Below are positions 8,770 to 18,309 of a stretch of DNA of 64,000 bases, piece after piece. Under the pieces are notes generated by a model that worked only from the letters and a program-made list of their open reading frames with translations, was not told the DNA's origin and searched no databases. The translations under genes were made by a program, and so were the position numbers. Where the stretch lies: contig JAUHXU010000001.1 of assembly GCA_030426805.1 (NCBI GenBank), positions 1,266,861 through 1,330,860 on the forward strand. The letters run 5' to 3'. Positions within the stretch are counted from its first letter, which is position 1; each line of letters opens with the position of its first letter. The DNA is from a bacterium (GTDB lineage Bacteria; Planctomycetota; JAFGQW01).

Positions 8770-11427
8770 ATGCCCGACCGTTACCCGTCGATCGCCCCCG
8801 AAACGCTGCCGAAGCACTTCGACGCGGCCGAAGCCGAGGTGCGGTGGGACCGCGCCTGGACCGAGCAGGGACTGCATCGCTACGACCCCTCGCGCCCCCG
8901 GGACGAGACGTTCGCGGTCGACACGCCGCCGCCGACCGTGTCGGGCTCGCTGCACGTCGGTCACGTGTTCAGCTATACCCACACCGATGTGATCGCCCGC
9001 TACCAGCGCATGACCGGCAAGAACGTCTTCTACCCGATGGGCTGGGACGACAACGGGCTGCCGACCGAGCGGCGCGTGCAAAACTACTTCCACGTGCGGT
9101 GTGACCCGTCGGTGCCCTACGAGCCGGACTTCACCGCGGCACCGGCATCGGCGAAGGACCGCAAGAAGCCCGCGCGGCTGATCTCGCGTCCGAACTTCAT
9201 CGAGCTGTGCCTCGAGCTGACGAAGGAGGACGAGAAGGCGTTCATGGCGCTGTGGCGCCGGACGGGCTTGTCCGTCGACTGGGACGAGGAATACGCGACG
9301 ATCGACGACCACTGCCGCGAGGTCGCCCAGCTCAGCTTCCGCGACCTGTGGGAGAAGGGGCACGTCTACAGCTCGTTCGCGCCGACGATGTGGGACGTCG
9401 ACTTCCAGACCGCGGTCGCGCAGGCCGAGGTCGAGGATCGCGAGATGCCCGGCGCGTTCCACCACATCGAGTTCGGCGTCGAGGGCGAGGACACGTGCTT
9501 CACGATCGCGACGACGCGGCCGGAGCTGCTCCCGGCGTGCGTCGGCGTGACCGCTCATCCCGAGGACCCGCGCTACAAGGCGCTGTTCGGCAAGCGCGCG
9601 ATCACCCCGCTGTTTCGCGCCCCCGTGCCGATCTTCCCGAGCACCGAGGCCGATCCCGAAAAGGGCACCGGCATCCTGATGGTCTGCACGTTCGGCGACG
9701 CGACCGACGTCGACTGGTGGCGCGAGGAGAAGCTCGAGCTGCGCCAGATCATCGGCCGCACCGGACGACTTCGCGAGGTCACGTTCGGCGAGGCGCCGTT
9801 CGAGAGCCTCGACGCCGACGCGGCGAATCGGTTCTACGCGGAACTCGCGGGCAAGAACGTCAAGCAGGCGCGCGCCGCGATCGTCGAGTTGCTGCGCGAC
9901 GCGGCCGGCAGCGCGACCGCCGATCGGGCGCCGCTCGTCGACGAGCCCAAGCCGATCCAGCACGCGGTGCGCTTCTACGAGAAGGGCGATCGTCCGCTCG
10001 AGTTGATCCCGACGCGGCAGTGGTTCGTCCGGCTGCTCGACAAGAAGGACGCGCTCCTCGAGAAGGGTCGCGAGATCGAGTGGCACCCGTCGTTCATGCA
10101 CACCCGCTACCAGAACTGGACCGAGAACCTCGGGCTCGACTGGTGCATCAGCCGGCAGCGCTACTTCGGCGTGCCGATCCCGGTCTGGTATCCGCTCGAC
10201 GGCGACGGCGAGCCGGTCTACGACGACGCGATCGTCGCCGACCGCGACCGACTGCCGATCGATCCGACCGTCGCGGCCCCGGACGGCTACGACGAGTCGC
10301 AGCGCGGCCAGCCGGACGGCTTCGTCGCCGAGGCGGACATCTTCGACACGTGGTTCACGAGTTCGATGACGCCGCAGATCGGCACGCACTGGACGAAAGC
10401 GCCCGACCGCCACGAGAACCTCTTCCCGATGGACATCCGGCCGCAGAGCCACGAGATCATCCGGACGTGGGCGTTCTACACGATCGCGAAGGCGATGCTC
10501 CACGAGGACCGCATCCCGTGGAAGCACGTCGTGATCTCGGGCTGGATCCTCGATCCCGACCGCAAGAAGATGTCGAAGAGCCAGGGCAACGTCGTCACGC
10601 CGATGCACCTGCTCGACCAGTACACCGCCGACGGCGTTCGCTACTGGGCCGCGAGCGCGCGCCTCGGTACCGACACCGCGTTCGACGAGCAGATGTTCAA
10701 GATCGGCAAGAAGCTCGTCACGAAGCTGTTCAACGCCGGCAAGTTCGTGCTCGGCCAGCAAGGCGAGCGCCACCCGATCACGGCCGAGATCGACCGCGCG
10801 TTCGTCCACGAACTGCGGCAGCTCGTCGCGCGGGCGACCGCGCAGTTCGAGCGCTTCGACTACGCGCACGCGATGCAGGACACCGAGGCGTTCTTCTGGC
10901 AGAACTTCACCGACACCTACATCGAGTTCGCGAAGACGCGCGCGCGCGACGACGCGGGCGACGACCCGGCCGGCCAGGGCTCGGCCGTGGGCGCGCTGCG
11001 CCTCGGGCTCGACACGCTGCTGCGCCTGTTCGCGCCGTTCGTGCCCTACATCACCGAAGAGGTCTGGTCGTGGTCGTTCCGCGACGAGCGCGGCGAGCCG
11101 TCGGTGCACGGCGCGCCGTGGCCGAGCGACGCCGACTACGCGCACGTCGAAGCGCCGGCGGATACCGGGAGCTTCGCGACGGCCGTCGCGCTGCACTCCG
11201 CGATCAACAAGCGCAAGGCGGAGGCGAAGGTCTCGGTCGGCCGCCCGATCGTCCGGATCGCGATCGCCGCCAACCCGGCCACGCTGGCCCGCGCCGAGCG
11301 GATCCGGGACGACGTGATGGGCGCGACGCGCTGCAACGCCCTCGCCTTCGCCGAGCAGGCCGACCTCGACGACGACGCGTTCGCGGTCACCGACGCCGAG
11401 TTCGAGGCGCCCAAGCCCAAGGCGTAG
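8770..11427 (+). CDS. valS: Valine--tRNA ligase, actinobacterial-like type
   Basis: An 885-residue class I aminoacyl-tRNA synthetase that charges tRNA-Val. The HIGH-like motif is SGSLHVGH (H62-H65) and the KMSKS loop starts at K600 (KKMSKSQGN). The stretch GWDDNGLPTERRVQNY replaces the GTDHAGIATQ seen in most bacterial ValS; I associate this version with one of the ValS forms of Actinobacteria. The editing insertion is present, and the C-terminus ends without the usual long coiled-coil arm. ATG at 8770 follows a clear promoter. It is transcribed alone, diverging from the CBS gene. No other synthetase lies in the window, so whether it is the only ValS of the cell cannot be told. Confidence 0.93.
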   Translation: MPDRYPSIAPETLPKHFDAAEAEVRWDRAWTEQGLHRYDPSRPRDETFAVDTPPPTVSGSLHVGHVFSYTHTDVIARYQRMTGKNVFYPMGWDDNGLPTERRVQNYFHVRCDPSVPYEPDFTAAPASAKDRKKPARLISRPNFIELCLELTKEDEKAFMALWRRTGLSVDWDEEYATIDDHCREVAQLSFRDLWEKGHVYSSFAPTMWDVDFQTAVAQAEVEDREMPGAFHHIEFGVEGEDTCFTIATTRPELLPACVGVTAHPEDPRYKALFGKRAITPLFRAPVPIFPSTEADPEKGTGILMVCTFGDATDVDWWREEKLELRQIIGRTGRLREVTFGEAPFESLDADAANRFYAELAGKNVKQARAAIVELLRDAAGSATADRAPLVDEPKPIQHAVRFYEKGDRPLELIPTRQWFVRLLDKKDALLEKGREIEWHPSFMHTRYQNWTENLGLDWCISRQRYFGVPIPVWYPLDGDGEPVYDDAIVADRDRLPIDPTVAAPDGYDESQRGQPDGFVAEADIFDTWFTSSMTPQIGTHWTKAPDRHENLFPMDIRPQSHEIIRTWAFYTIAKAMLHEDRIPWKHVVISGWILDPDRKKMSKSQGNVVTPMHLLDQYTADGVRYWAASARLGTDTAFDEQMFKIGKKLVTKLFNAGKFVLGQQGERHPITAEIDRAFVHELRQLVARATAQFERFDYAHAMQDTEAFFWQNFTDTYIEFAKTRARDDAGDDPAGQGSAVGALRLGLDTLLRLFAPFVPYITEEVWSWSFRDERGEPSVHGAPWPSDADYAHVEAPADTGSFATAVALHSAINKRKAEAKVSVGRPIVRIAIAANPATLARAERIRDDVMGATRCNALAFAEQADLDDDAFAVTDAEFEAPKPKA

Positions 11428-11434
11428 CGGATCG

Positions 11435-11463
11435 TTGACCGCCTCCGCGAGTCGGGATACGGT
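11435..11463 (+). promoter_or_regulatory. Promoter of secreted protein B gene
   Basis: TTGACC (11435-11440), 17-bp spacer, TACGGT (11458-11463), about 50 bp before the ATG at 11512, which has a GAGGAGG ribosome site. Confidence 0.5.
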
Positions 11464-11511
11464 CGGAGTGTGCGGGGAGACACCGTCACACGACCCGAGG
11501 AGGCAGACTCG

Positions 11512-12711
11512 ATGCGACGCATTTGCTTGGCCGTTTGCGCGATCGTCACGCTCGCGATGACCGGTGCGACCCAGCACCACGACGACAAGTACATCGTGTG
11601 CGGGGCGACGCTAGGCCTCGTCGACGGCACGACCGGCACGCTGACGACGATCTACGACAACGCAGGCACCGCGTACGACGCGGTCATGGACGTCGACAAC
11701 CGCTCGCTGTGGTTCATCGAGTCCGGCGGGATCATGAAGGTCGATGTCATCACGAACGCGGTGACGACGATCCTGCCGACCGCCGGCCTGACCTCGCCCT
11801 ACGACCTCGCGCTCAACCAGGACGCCGACCTGGTCATCGCCGACGGCAACTCGATCCTGAAGCTGACCGGCGCGGGGTTGTCCACGATCGCGACCGCTCC
11901 GACCGCAGCCGGCAGCCTCGCCGGCGGCCTCGAAATCGACATCGACACCGGCCACTACGTCGTGCAGTCGAAGAGTTCGCCGAACGCGCTGTTCGCGATC
12001 GACGACGCGGGCACGATCACGACGCTCGGCACCGGTGGCAGCCCGCGATGGTCGATCGCCCAGGACATCATCACCGGAGACTGGTATCAGGGGAGCTTCT
12101 CGGCGCTCTACAAGCTCCAGAAGCCCACGTCCACATTCGTGGCGACGACTCTCTCCGGCGGCGCCGCCTACTTCTACGCGTTCGCGTCGGACCGCGCGAG
12201 CGACGCGAACCGACGCTTCGTCTCGATCCACAACAACGGCAGCACGACGAGCCGCTTCAACTACATCGACGTCACGACGCACGCCGTGACGCTGACGACG
12301 CTGAACCACGCGATCTACAACTACGAGACCGAGATCTACCGCAGCCGCGACTTCTGCTCGGTCAAAACCGCTCCCGGCAAGTGGACACTGCTGCTGAACC
12401 TGCCGACGAAGGCCGGGCAATCCTACGTGATGGCGCTGAGCTTGACCGGCGTGCGCCCGGCGACGCTGCTGCCCGACGGCCGCCGCATCCCGTTGGCGAT
12501 CGACCCGCTGACCGTGCTCACGCTGAACAACCAGATCCCGACGATCTTCCAGCCGGGCAGCGGTGTCCTCGGCGCCACCGGCACCGGCATCGGCTCCCTC
12601 GACGTCAGTTCGCTGCCTCCGCTCCCCGGCATCCGGGTGTGGGCAGCCGCCGTGGTCTTGGGCACCTCGTCGGTCGACACGATCGTCGACCCGATCGGCA
12701 TCAACCTCTGA
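11512..12711 (+). CDS. Secreted propeller-like protein B
   Basis: A 399-residue exported protein. The signal peptide runs from MRRICLAV to about MTGATQ. The start is backed by GAGGAGG 8 bases upstream. The body repeats short blade-like blocks (for example AVMDVDNRSLWF, YDLALNQDADLVIAD, GGLEIDIDTGHYVVQS) that suggest a six- or seven-bladed NHL/SMP propeller (inference). The last 100 residues carry the shared module: ALSLTGVRPATLLPDGRRI, then IDPLTVLTLN and FQPGSGVLGATGTGIGSL. It is monocistronic, bounded by its own promoter and by a palindromic segment downstream. No catalytic residues can be assigned. Confidence 0.75.
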   Translation: MRRICLAVCAIVTLAMTGATQHHDDKYIVCGATLGLVDGTTGTLTTIYDNAGTAYDAVMDVDNRSLWFIESGGIMKVDVITNAVTTILPTAGLTSPYDLALNQDADLVIADGNSILKLTGAGLSTIATAPTAAGSLAGGLEIDIDTGHYVVQSKSSPNALFAIDDAGTITTLGTGGSPRWSIAQDIITGDWYQGSFSALYKLQKPTSTFVATTLSGGAAYFYAFASDRASDANRRFVSIHNNGSTTSRFNYIDVTTHAVTLTTLNHAIYNYETEIYRSRDFCSVKTAPGKWTLLLNLPTKAGQSYVMALSLTGVRPATLLPDGRRIPLAIDPLTVLTLNNQIPTIFQPGSGVLGATGTGIGSLDVSSLPPLPGIRVWAAAVVLGTSSVDTIVDPIGINL

Positions 12712-12721
12712 TGCAACACCG

Positions 12722-12831
12722 GCGCCGCGCAGGTTGAATGCGTTTGGCGGCGCTTGAACGTCCGTCTCGGCCGTGTTTCGCGCTGCAGACGAACGTTCGA
12801 GGCCCGCCAAGCGCAGCGTTCGCCTGCGACG
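12722..12831. repeat. Imperfect palindromic intergenic segment
   Basis: Arms 12738-12766 and 12788-12816 are complementary at 23 of 29 positions around a 21-nt loop, and weaker complementarity extends outward to about 12722 and 12831. It lies between secreted protein B and the peroxidase gene. It may act as a terminator-like RNA hairpin or be a remnant of a small mobile element. There is no coding sequence in it. Confidence 0.5.
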
Positions 12832-12934
12832 CCCTTCACGACGGGCCAAAACGTGGGTGTGAAAATGCGCTGACGCCGGGATCACTCTTCGGATCTGGAA
12901 AGTCGCGTCACACGGGTGGGATGAGGGCAGACTC

Positions 12935-14563
12935 ATGAAGAAAGCGATCGGAAGCGTCATCGTCGTCGGGTGGCTCGCGGGAATCGCCACCGCGCAGCCG
13001 GGACCGCCCCCGCGGTTGCCGGCACCGCCGGTGCCGCCGCAAAACCCGATCACGGCCGACAAGGCGGTCCTCGGGAAGATCCTCTTCTGGGATGAGCAGC
13101 TCTCGTCGACGAACCGAATCTCGTGCGGCACGTGTCACCGCCCCGGCGACGGCGGAGCCGACCCGCGAATCGCGCGGGCAGCGGGCGCGGACGGCATCCT
13201 CGGCACGCCCGACGACGTCTTCGGCTCGCCCGGCGTGCCGCGCAGTGACGCGCTCAACCACTACATCGCCGATCGCGTGCACGGCTACGGCGATCAGGTG
13301 ACACGCCGCAACTCACCGAACTTCCTGATGGCGGCCTACTCGCCGGAGCTCTTCTGGGACGGACGCGCGGGCACGACGTTCATCGACCCCGAGTCGAATC
13401 AGGTCGTGATCCCCACGGGCGGCGCGCTCGAGCAGCAAGCGATCGGGCCGGTGCTGTCACCGGAGGAGATGGCCAACGACGGTCGCGACTGGGCGACGGT
13501 CCGGGCGAAACTCCGAGGCGCGACGCCCCTGAAGCTCGCGACCGCGCTGCCGCCGGACGTGAGCACCGCCCTCGCACGCGACGCGTCCTACCCGGCGCTG
13601 TTTCGTCGCGCGTTCGGCGACCCGGCGATCACCGCGCAGCGCATCGCGATGGCGATCGCGACCTACGAGCGCACGCTGATCCCGAACCAGACCCCGTACG
13701 ACGCGTTCTCCAACGGCAACCCGATGGCGCTCACACAGCAGCAGCACCGTGGTTTCCGCGTGTTCAACCAGAACGGTCGCTGCAACGCGTGCCACTCGGC
13801 ACCGACGTTCTCGAACAACACCTACCGTGCGATCGGCGTCCGCGCACCGGCGGAAGACACCGGCCGGATGGAAGTCACCAACGCACCGGGCGACCGCGGC
13901 CGCTTCAAGGTCCCGTCGCTGCGCAACGTCGCGCTCAAGGACCGTTACATGCACACCGGTGACTTCACGACGCTGCCGCGCGTGGTCGATTTCTACGGCA
14001 ACCACGAGGGCAACCTGAACAACCGCGACCCACTGATCGGACAGATCCAGATGTCGCCGCAGGAGCGGACGGACGTGGTCGCGTTCCTGCAGTCGCTGAC
14101 CGACCCACGCGTCGCGGCGGAACAAGCGCCGTTCGACCGCCCCACGCTCTACGCCGAACGCGTCGCGACGGGCGCGAACCTCTTCGGCAACGCGTCGCCC
14201 GGCAGCGGCTCGATCGCGCCGGCGATGCTCGCCGACGTGCCGGCCAACCGGGGCAACCCGGACTTCCGCATCGGGATCGGGGACGGCCTCGGGGGCGCGC
14301 CTGCCTGGCTCGTCGTGTCGACCGGCCAGCGAAGCGGCACGGTAGGCGGCATCCCCTACGCGATCGATCCGGCCGGCATCGGTGCGGTGCTGCCCGTCCG
14401 GCTGTCCGGCAGTGGCGCGGGCACCGGCAGTGCGACGCTCGGGCTGCCTCTGCCGAACCTCGCCGCCCTCGCAGGGACGTTCTACGTGCAGTGGTTCGTC
14501 GTCGACGCCGCGGCCACGGGCGGCGTGGCCGTCAGCCGGGCCGCGACGATCCGCATCTTCTGA
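12935..14563 (+). CDS. MauG-type di-heme cytochrome c peroxidase with C-terminal module
   Basis: A 542-residue periplasmic enzyme. After a signal peptide and a Pro-rich linker, the peroxidase core carries two c-type heme motifs, CGTCH (about residue 66) and CNACH (about residue 284), the arrangement of the bacterial cytochrome c peroxidase/MauG family, which reduce peroxide or oxidise protein substrates. The core ends near residue 400 with LQSLTDPR. The remaining 130 residues are not part of the family: they match the shared module of the secreted proteins here (IPYAIDPAG, GAGTGSATLGLPLP, FYVQWFVVDAAATGGVAVS). The gene has its own strong terminator and precedes the cytochrome operon. Confidence 0.9.
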   Translation: MKKAIGSVIVVGWLAGIATAQPGPPPRLPAPPVPPQNPITADKAVLGKILFWDEQLSSTNRISCGTCHRPGDGGADPRIARAAGADGILGTPDDVFGSPGVPRSDALNHYIADRVHGYGDQVTRRNSPNFLMAAYSPELFWDGRAGTTFIDPESNQVVIPTGGALEQQAIGPVLSPEEMANDGRDWATVRAKLRGATPLKLATALPPDVSTALARDASYPALFRRAFGDPAITAQRIAMAIATYERTLIPNQTPYDAFSNGNPMALTQQQHRGFRVFNQNGRCNACHSAPTFSNNTYRAIGVRAPAEDTGRMEVTNAPGDRGRFKVPSLRNVALKDRYMHTGDFTTLPRVVDFYGNHEGNLNNRDPLIGQIQMSPQERTDVVAFLQSLTDPRVAAEQAPFDRPTLYAERVATGANLFGNASPGSGSIAPAMLADVPANRGNPDFRIGIGDGLGGAPAWLVVSTGQRSGTVGGIPYAIDPAGIGAVLPVRLSGSGAGTGSATLGLPLPNLAALAGTFYVQWFVVDAAATGGVAVSRAATIRIF

Positions 14564-14580
14564 GCGCTGCGTGGGCACGA

Positions 14581-14616
14581 GCCCCGGGTCGTCCCGGTAC
14601 GATCCGGGGCCGTTTT
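14581..14616 (+). terminator. Rho-independent terminator after the peroxidase gene
   Basis: A 12-bp stem (14581-14592 with 14599-14610, one G-U pair) closes a 6-nt loop and is followed by CGTTTT. It separates the peroxidase gene from the DUF1501 operon. Confidence 0.75.
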
Positions 14617-14674
14617 GTCCGCCAGATCGGGTTCCGGCCGGGATAGAATCGCTCTCGAGTTGGGAGCGAAAACG

Positions 14675-15988
14675 ATGGAACCGAATCAGCCGAGTCGGTG
14701 CGCGGGCCCCTCGCGTCGCGCGTTCCTCCAGGTCGGCGCCGCGGGGGTGCTCGGCCTGACGCTCGATGGACTCCTGCGCTCGCGAGCCGCGTTCGCCGCC
14801 GAAGGCGTCGGACGCGAGGCGGCCGCGGATGCGGTGATCAACATCTTCCTGCCCGGCGGGATGGCCGCACAGGAGACGTTCGATCCGAAACCGCTCGCGC
14901 CCCTGGAGTATCGCGGCAACGCCCGCACCGTGAAGACCGCGATCCCCGGCGTGCACTTCGCCAACCGGCTCTCGCGGATCGCGCGCGTGGCGGACAAGAT
15001 CACCGTGATTCGCAGCATGACGCACGGCGAAGCGGACCACGACCGCGGCGTGCACAACATGCTCACCGGCTACCGCCCGAGCCCGGCGCTGATCTACCCG
15101 AGCATCGGCAGCGTCGTGTCGCACGAACTCGGCGGGCGTCGCCACCTGCCGCCCTACGTGTGCATCCCGAACAAGCCGCACGACTACGCGGGGTCGGGCT
15201 ACCTGAGCGGGTCGCACGCGCCGTTCTCGCTCGGCAGCGACCCGAGCGGTCGCAACTTCAAGGTGCGCGACCTCGAACGCCCCAAGCGCGTCGACGACGC
15301 GCGCTTCGATCGGCGCAAGTCGTTGCTCGAGATCGTCAACCGGTTCTTCGACGCGCGCGAGGCGTCGGGGGAACTCGACGTGCTCGACGACTTCTACCAG
15401 CAGGCGTACGGCATGATCAGCTCCGCGGAAGCGCGGGAGGCGTTCGCGATCGACCAGGAGTCGAAGAAGCTGCGCGATCGCTACGGCCGCAACCAGGCCG
15501 GCCAGCGCATGCTGCTCGCACGCCGACTCGTCGAGCGCGGCGTCCGCTTCGTCAGCATGACCTACGGCAGCTGGGACATGCACGACAACATCGACCGGTC
15601 GATGCGCAGTCGACTCCCCGCATTCGACCAGGCGTTCTCGACGCTGATCGCCGACCTCGACTCCCGCGGCATGCTCGATCGCACGCTCGTGCTCGTGACG
15701 ACGGAGTTCGGGCGCACGCCGAAGATCAACCGCACCGGTGGTCGCGACCACTGGCCGAAGGTGTTCAGCGTCGTGATGGCCGGCGGCGGCACGAAGCGCG
15801 GCCTCGTCTACGGCTCGTCCGACGCGACGTCGACCGCGCCCGAAGACGACCCGCTCACGGTCGAGGACTGGGCCGCGACGGTCTACCACCTGCTCGGCAT
15901 CGATCCGAACAAGCGGCTGATGGCGCCGGGCGATCGACCGGTCCGACTCGTCGACAACGGGACGCTGCGGCGGGCGCTGCTCGCCTGA
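14675..15988 (+). CDS. DUF1501 family protein with Tat signal
   Basis: A 437-residue exported protein. The N-terminus has a twin-arginine motif (SRRAFLQV) and a hydrophobic stretch ending AAFAAE, so it is exported folded. The rest is the DUF1501 (sulfatase/alkaline-phosphatase-like fold) typical of Planctomycetes, with NIFLPGGMAAQETFDPK, HGEADHDRGVHNMLTGY, the metal-site-like TTEFGRTPKIN and the GRDHWPKVFS block. The chemistry of this family is not established. It is the first gene of a four-gene operon with PPC-domain, DUF1549/DUF1553 and c-type cytochrome/WD40 proteins, the usual planctomycete partnership. A TAGAAT hexamer and GGGAG precede the start. Confidence 0.92.
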   Translation: MEPNQPSRCAGPSRRAFLQVGAAGVLGLTLDGLLRSRAAFAAEGVGREAAADAVINIFLPGGMAAQETFDPKPLAPLEYRGNARTVKTAIPGVHFANRLSRIARVADKITVIRSMTHGEADHDRGVHNMLTGYRPSPALIYPSIGSVVSHELGGRRHLPPYVCIPNKPHDYAGSGYLSGSHAPFSLGSDPSGRNFKVRDLERPKRVDDARFDRRKSLLEIVNRFFDAREASGELDVLDDFYQQAYGMISSAEAREAFAIDQESKKLRDRYGRNQAGQRMLLARRLVERGVRFVSMTYGSWDMHDNIDRSMRSRLPAFDQAFSTLIADLDSRGMLDRTLVLVTTEFGRTPKINRTGGRDHWPKVFSVVMAGGGTKRGLVYGSSDATSTAPEDDPLTVEDWAATVYHLLGIDPNKRLMAPGDRPVRLVDNGTLRRALLA

Positions 15989-15993
15989 GTTCG

Positions 15994-18309
15994 ATGGCCC
16001 GCGCGCTGCTGATCGGTCTCGCCGTCGGGATCGCGACCGCGTTCGCGACGCCGGCCGCGTTCGCGTCGAGCCCCACCGTGACCCGCGCGATCCCCCGCGG
16101 GGGCGAGCGCGGCACGACGGTCGCGGTCACGATCGAGGGGCGCTGGCTGCACGACGCCGAAGCGCTCGTGTTCTACCGCCCGGGCCTGACGGCGACGATC
16201 ATCGGCAAGCGCGCCGAGCGACGCATCCGCGCACGCATCGCGATCGCCGCGAACTGCCCGCCCGGCGAGCACGCGTTCCGCGTGCGCACCGCGCGCGGGC
16301 TGAGCGAAGTGCGGACGTTCTGGGTCGGGTGTCGAGCGGTGATCGACGAGGTCGAGCCGAACGACGACACGCCGCAGCGCATCCGGCGCGAGGTCACCGT
16401 GCACGGCATGCTTCGCGCGAACGACCGCGATCGCTTCGCGGTCGTGCTGCGGCGCGGTGATCGACTGAGCGTCGAGGTCGAGGGCTTGCGGCTGGCCGAC
16501 ACGCTGCTCGATCCGGCGCTCGAGATCACCGGGCCCGACGGCCGCGTGCTCGCCCACGCGGACGACACCGCGCTCCTGATGCAGGACCCGCACGCGACGA
16601 TCGTCGCGCCGCGCGACGGCACCTACCGGATCGAACTGGTCGAGGCGACGATGGCCGGCTCGACGACGTCGCGCTACCGGATGCACGTCGGTGCCTTCCG
16701 CCGACCGACGATCGCATTCCCGCTCGGCGGTCGCCCCGGCGAGACGCTGGACGTGACGTTCCTCGGCGACCCGGCGGGACCGATCGTCGGGCGCATCGAC
16801 CTGCCCCGCACACCCGGGACGCTGCACTACGGCTATCGCGACGAATGCGGCCGGGCGCCGACGCCCCTTCGCCTCCGGGTCTCCGACCTGCCGGCGGTGC
16901 GCGATGCGGAACCGAACTCGCAACTCGGCAAGGCGCAGCCGGTGTCGGTGCCGTGCGCGATCGACGGCCGACTCGCGACGCCGCGCGACGTCGACTGGTT
17001 CCGCTTCTCGGCGAAGAAGGGCCAGACGATCGAACTCCGCGTCTTCGGCCGCGCGATGCGCAGCCCGATCGACCCGGTGCTGTCCGTGCGGCGCCACAAG
17101 GCCGGCAACGTCGCCTACAACGACGACGACGCCGGACGCACCGACAGCGTCGCGCGCTTTCGCGTCGGCACCGACGGCGACTACTGCGTCGCACTGCGCG
17201 ACCAGCGATCCCGCGGCGGCGAGCGCTTCGTCTACCGCCTCGAGATCCGCGTCGCAGCGCCGCGCCTGTCCGCACGCTGGGCGCGATTCGCCCGCTCCGG
17301 CCAGGCGCTGCAGACGATCGCGGTGCCGGCCGGCAGCCGCGACGCGACGCGAATCGACATCACGCGACGCGACCACAACGCGGTCGTGCGCACGATCGTC
17401 CGCAACTTGCCCGCCGGTGTGCGGGCGCACGTCGCCGAGGCACCCGCCGGTGCGACGCGCGTCCCGGTCGTGTTCGAAGCCGATGCCGACGCCCCGCGCG
17501 GCGCAACGCTCGCGGAGATCGCGACCGAGGCCACGGTCGGCGGCCGCACCATCGTCGGTGCGTTCACGCACCAGGCGCAACTCCTCGTGCGGCTGAACAA
17601 CCGGACGTTCTGGCAATGCACACTCGACCGCATGCCGGTCGCGGTCACGGCCCCGGTCCGCTTCTCGGCGAAAATCGTCGAGCCCACCGCCCCGCTCGTG
17701 CGCAACGGCCGGCTGCAACTGCGCGTCCGCGTCCATCGCGAGGAGGGGTTCACCGGCAACGTCGTGCTGTCCCTCCTCGATCGGCCGTCCGGCGTCGGCT
17801 CGAACTCCTCGGTCACCGTGCGCAACGGCAAGACCGAAGGCGTCTTCTCGCTGAGCGCGAACAGCCGTGCAGCCGTCGGCGCGTGGCCGATCGTCGTCCG
17901 CGCGCGCGCGACCGTGGACCGCGCGACCGTCTGGACCGCGACACCGATCGCGACGCTGCGCGTCGCACCGGCGCTCGCTTCGCTGTCGATCGCCCGAGCG
18001 CGCCTGACGCCGGGCGAGACGGTCGACGTCTCGTGCCGCCTCACCGGCACGAAGGGGCTCGCGAAGCCGGCGACGATCAAGCTCCTCGGCCTGCCACCGG
18101 GCGCCGCCGCCGATCCGGTCGTCGTCCCCGCCGGCAAGACCCGGGCGGTGATTCGCGTCCGCAGCACCAAGGCGCTCGAGCCCGGTCGATACCGCACGAT
18201 CTACGGACAGCTGATCTGCGAGCACGGCAGCGGTCAGGTCGATCAGCGCAGTGGACGCCTCGACCTGCGGGTCGTCGCGCCGCGCACGGGGAAAGGGGGC
18301 GCCCGATGA
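15994..18309 (+). CDS. Secreted PPC-domain protein
   Basis: A 771-residue exported protein, starting 5 bp after the DUF1501 stop. A signal peptide (to about FASS) precedes an IPT/TIG-like domain (RAIPRGGERGTTVAVTIEG). Two bacterial pre-peptidase C-terminal (PPC) domains follow, marked by EVEPNDDTPQ near residue 120 and DAEPNSQLGKAQPV near residue 305. The C-terminal third consists of beta-sandwich-like repeats without recognisable catalytic residues. In planctomycetes such genes travel with DUF1501 and DUF1549/DUF1553 genes. The end overlaps the next start as ATGA. A carbohydrate- or protein-binding role is inference only. Confidence 0.85.
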   Translation: MARALLIGLAVGIATAFATPAAFASSPTVTRAIPRGGERGTTVAVTIEGRWLHDAEALVFYRPGLTATIIGKRAERRIRARIAIAANCPPGEHAFRVRTARGLSEVRTFWVGCRAVIDEVEPNDDTPQRIRREVTVHGMLRANDRDRFAVVLRRGDRLSVEVEGLRLADTLLDPALEITGPDGRVLAHADDTALLMQDPHATIVAPRDGTYRIELVEATMAGSTTSRYRMHVGAFRRPTIAFPLGGRPGETLDVTFLGDPAGPIVGRIDLPRTPGTLHYGYRDECGRAPTPLRLRVSDLPAVRDAEPNSQLGKAQPVSVPCAIDGRLATPRDVDWFRFSAKKGQTIELRVFGRAMRSPIDPVLSVRRHKAGNVAYNDDDAGRTDSVARFRVGTDGDYCVALRDQRSRGGERFVYRLEIRVAAPRLSARWARFARSGQALQTIAVPAGSRDATRIDITRRDHNAVVRTIVRNLPAGVRAHVAEAPAGATRVPVVFEADADAPRGATLAEIATEATVGGRTIVGAFTHQAQLLVRLNNRTFWQCTLDRMPVAVTAPVRFSAKIVEPTAPLVRNGRLQLRVRVHREEGFTGNVVLSLLDRPSGVGSNSSVTVRNGKTEGVFSLSANSRAAVGAWPIVVRARATVDRATVWTATPIATLRVAPALASLSIARARLTPGETVDVSCRLTGTKGLAKPATIKLLGLPPGAAADPVVVPAGKTRAVIRVRSTKALEPGRYRTIYGQLICEHGSGQVDQRSGRLDLRVVAPRTGKGGAR

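Noticed and set aside
8728..11580. A 950-codon open frame antisense to valS
   Set aside because: It is a by-product of high GC codon use on the opposite strand; its translation is Arg/Asp/Val-rich with no domain, while valS is unambiguous.
13457..18225. Several 500-800-codon minus-strand frames across the cytochrome operon
   Set aside because: They mirror third-position GC of the real plus-strand genes and contain no recognisable motifs.
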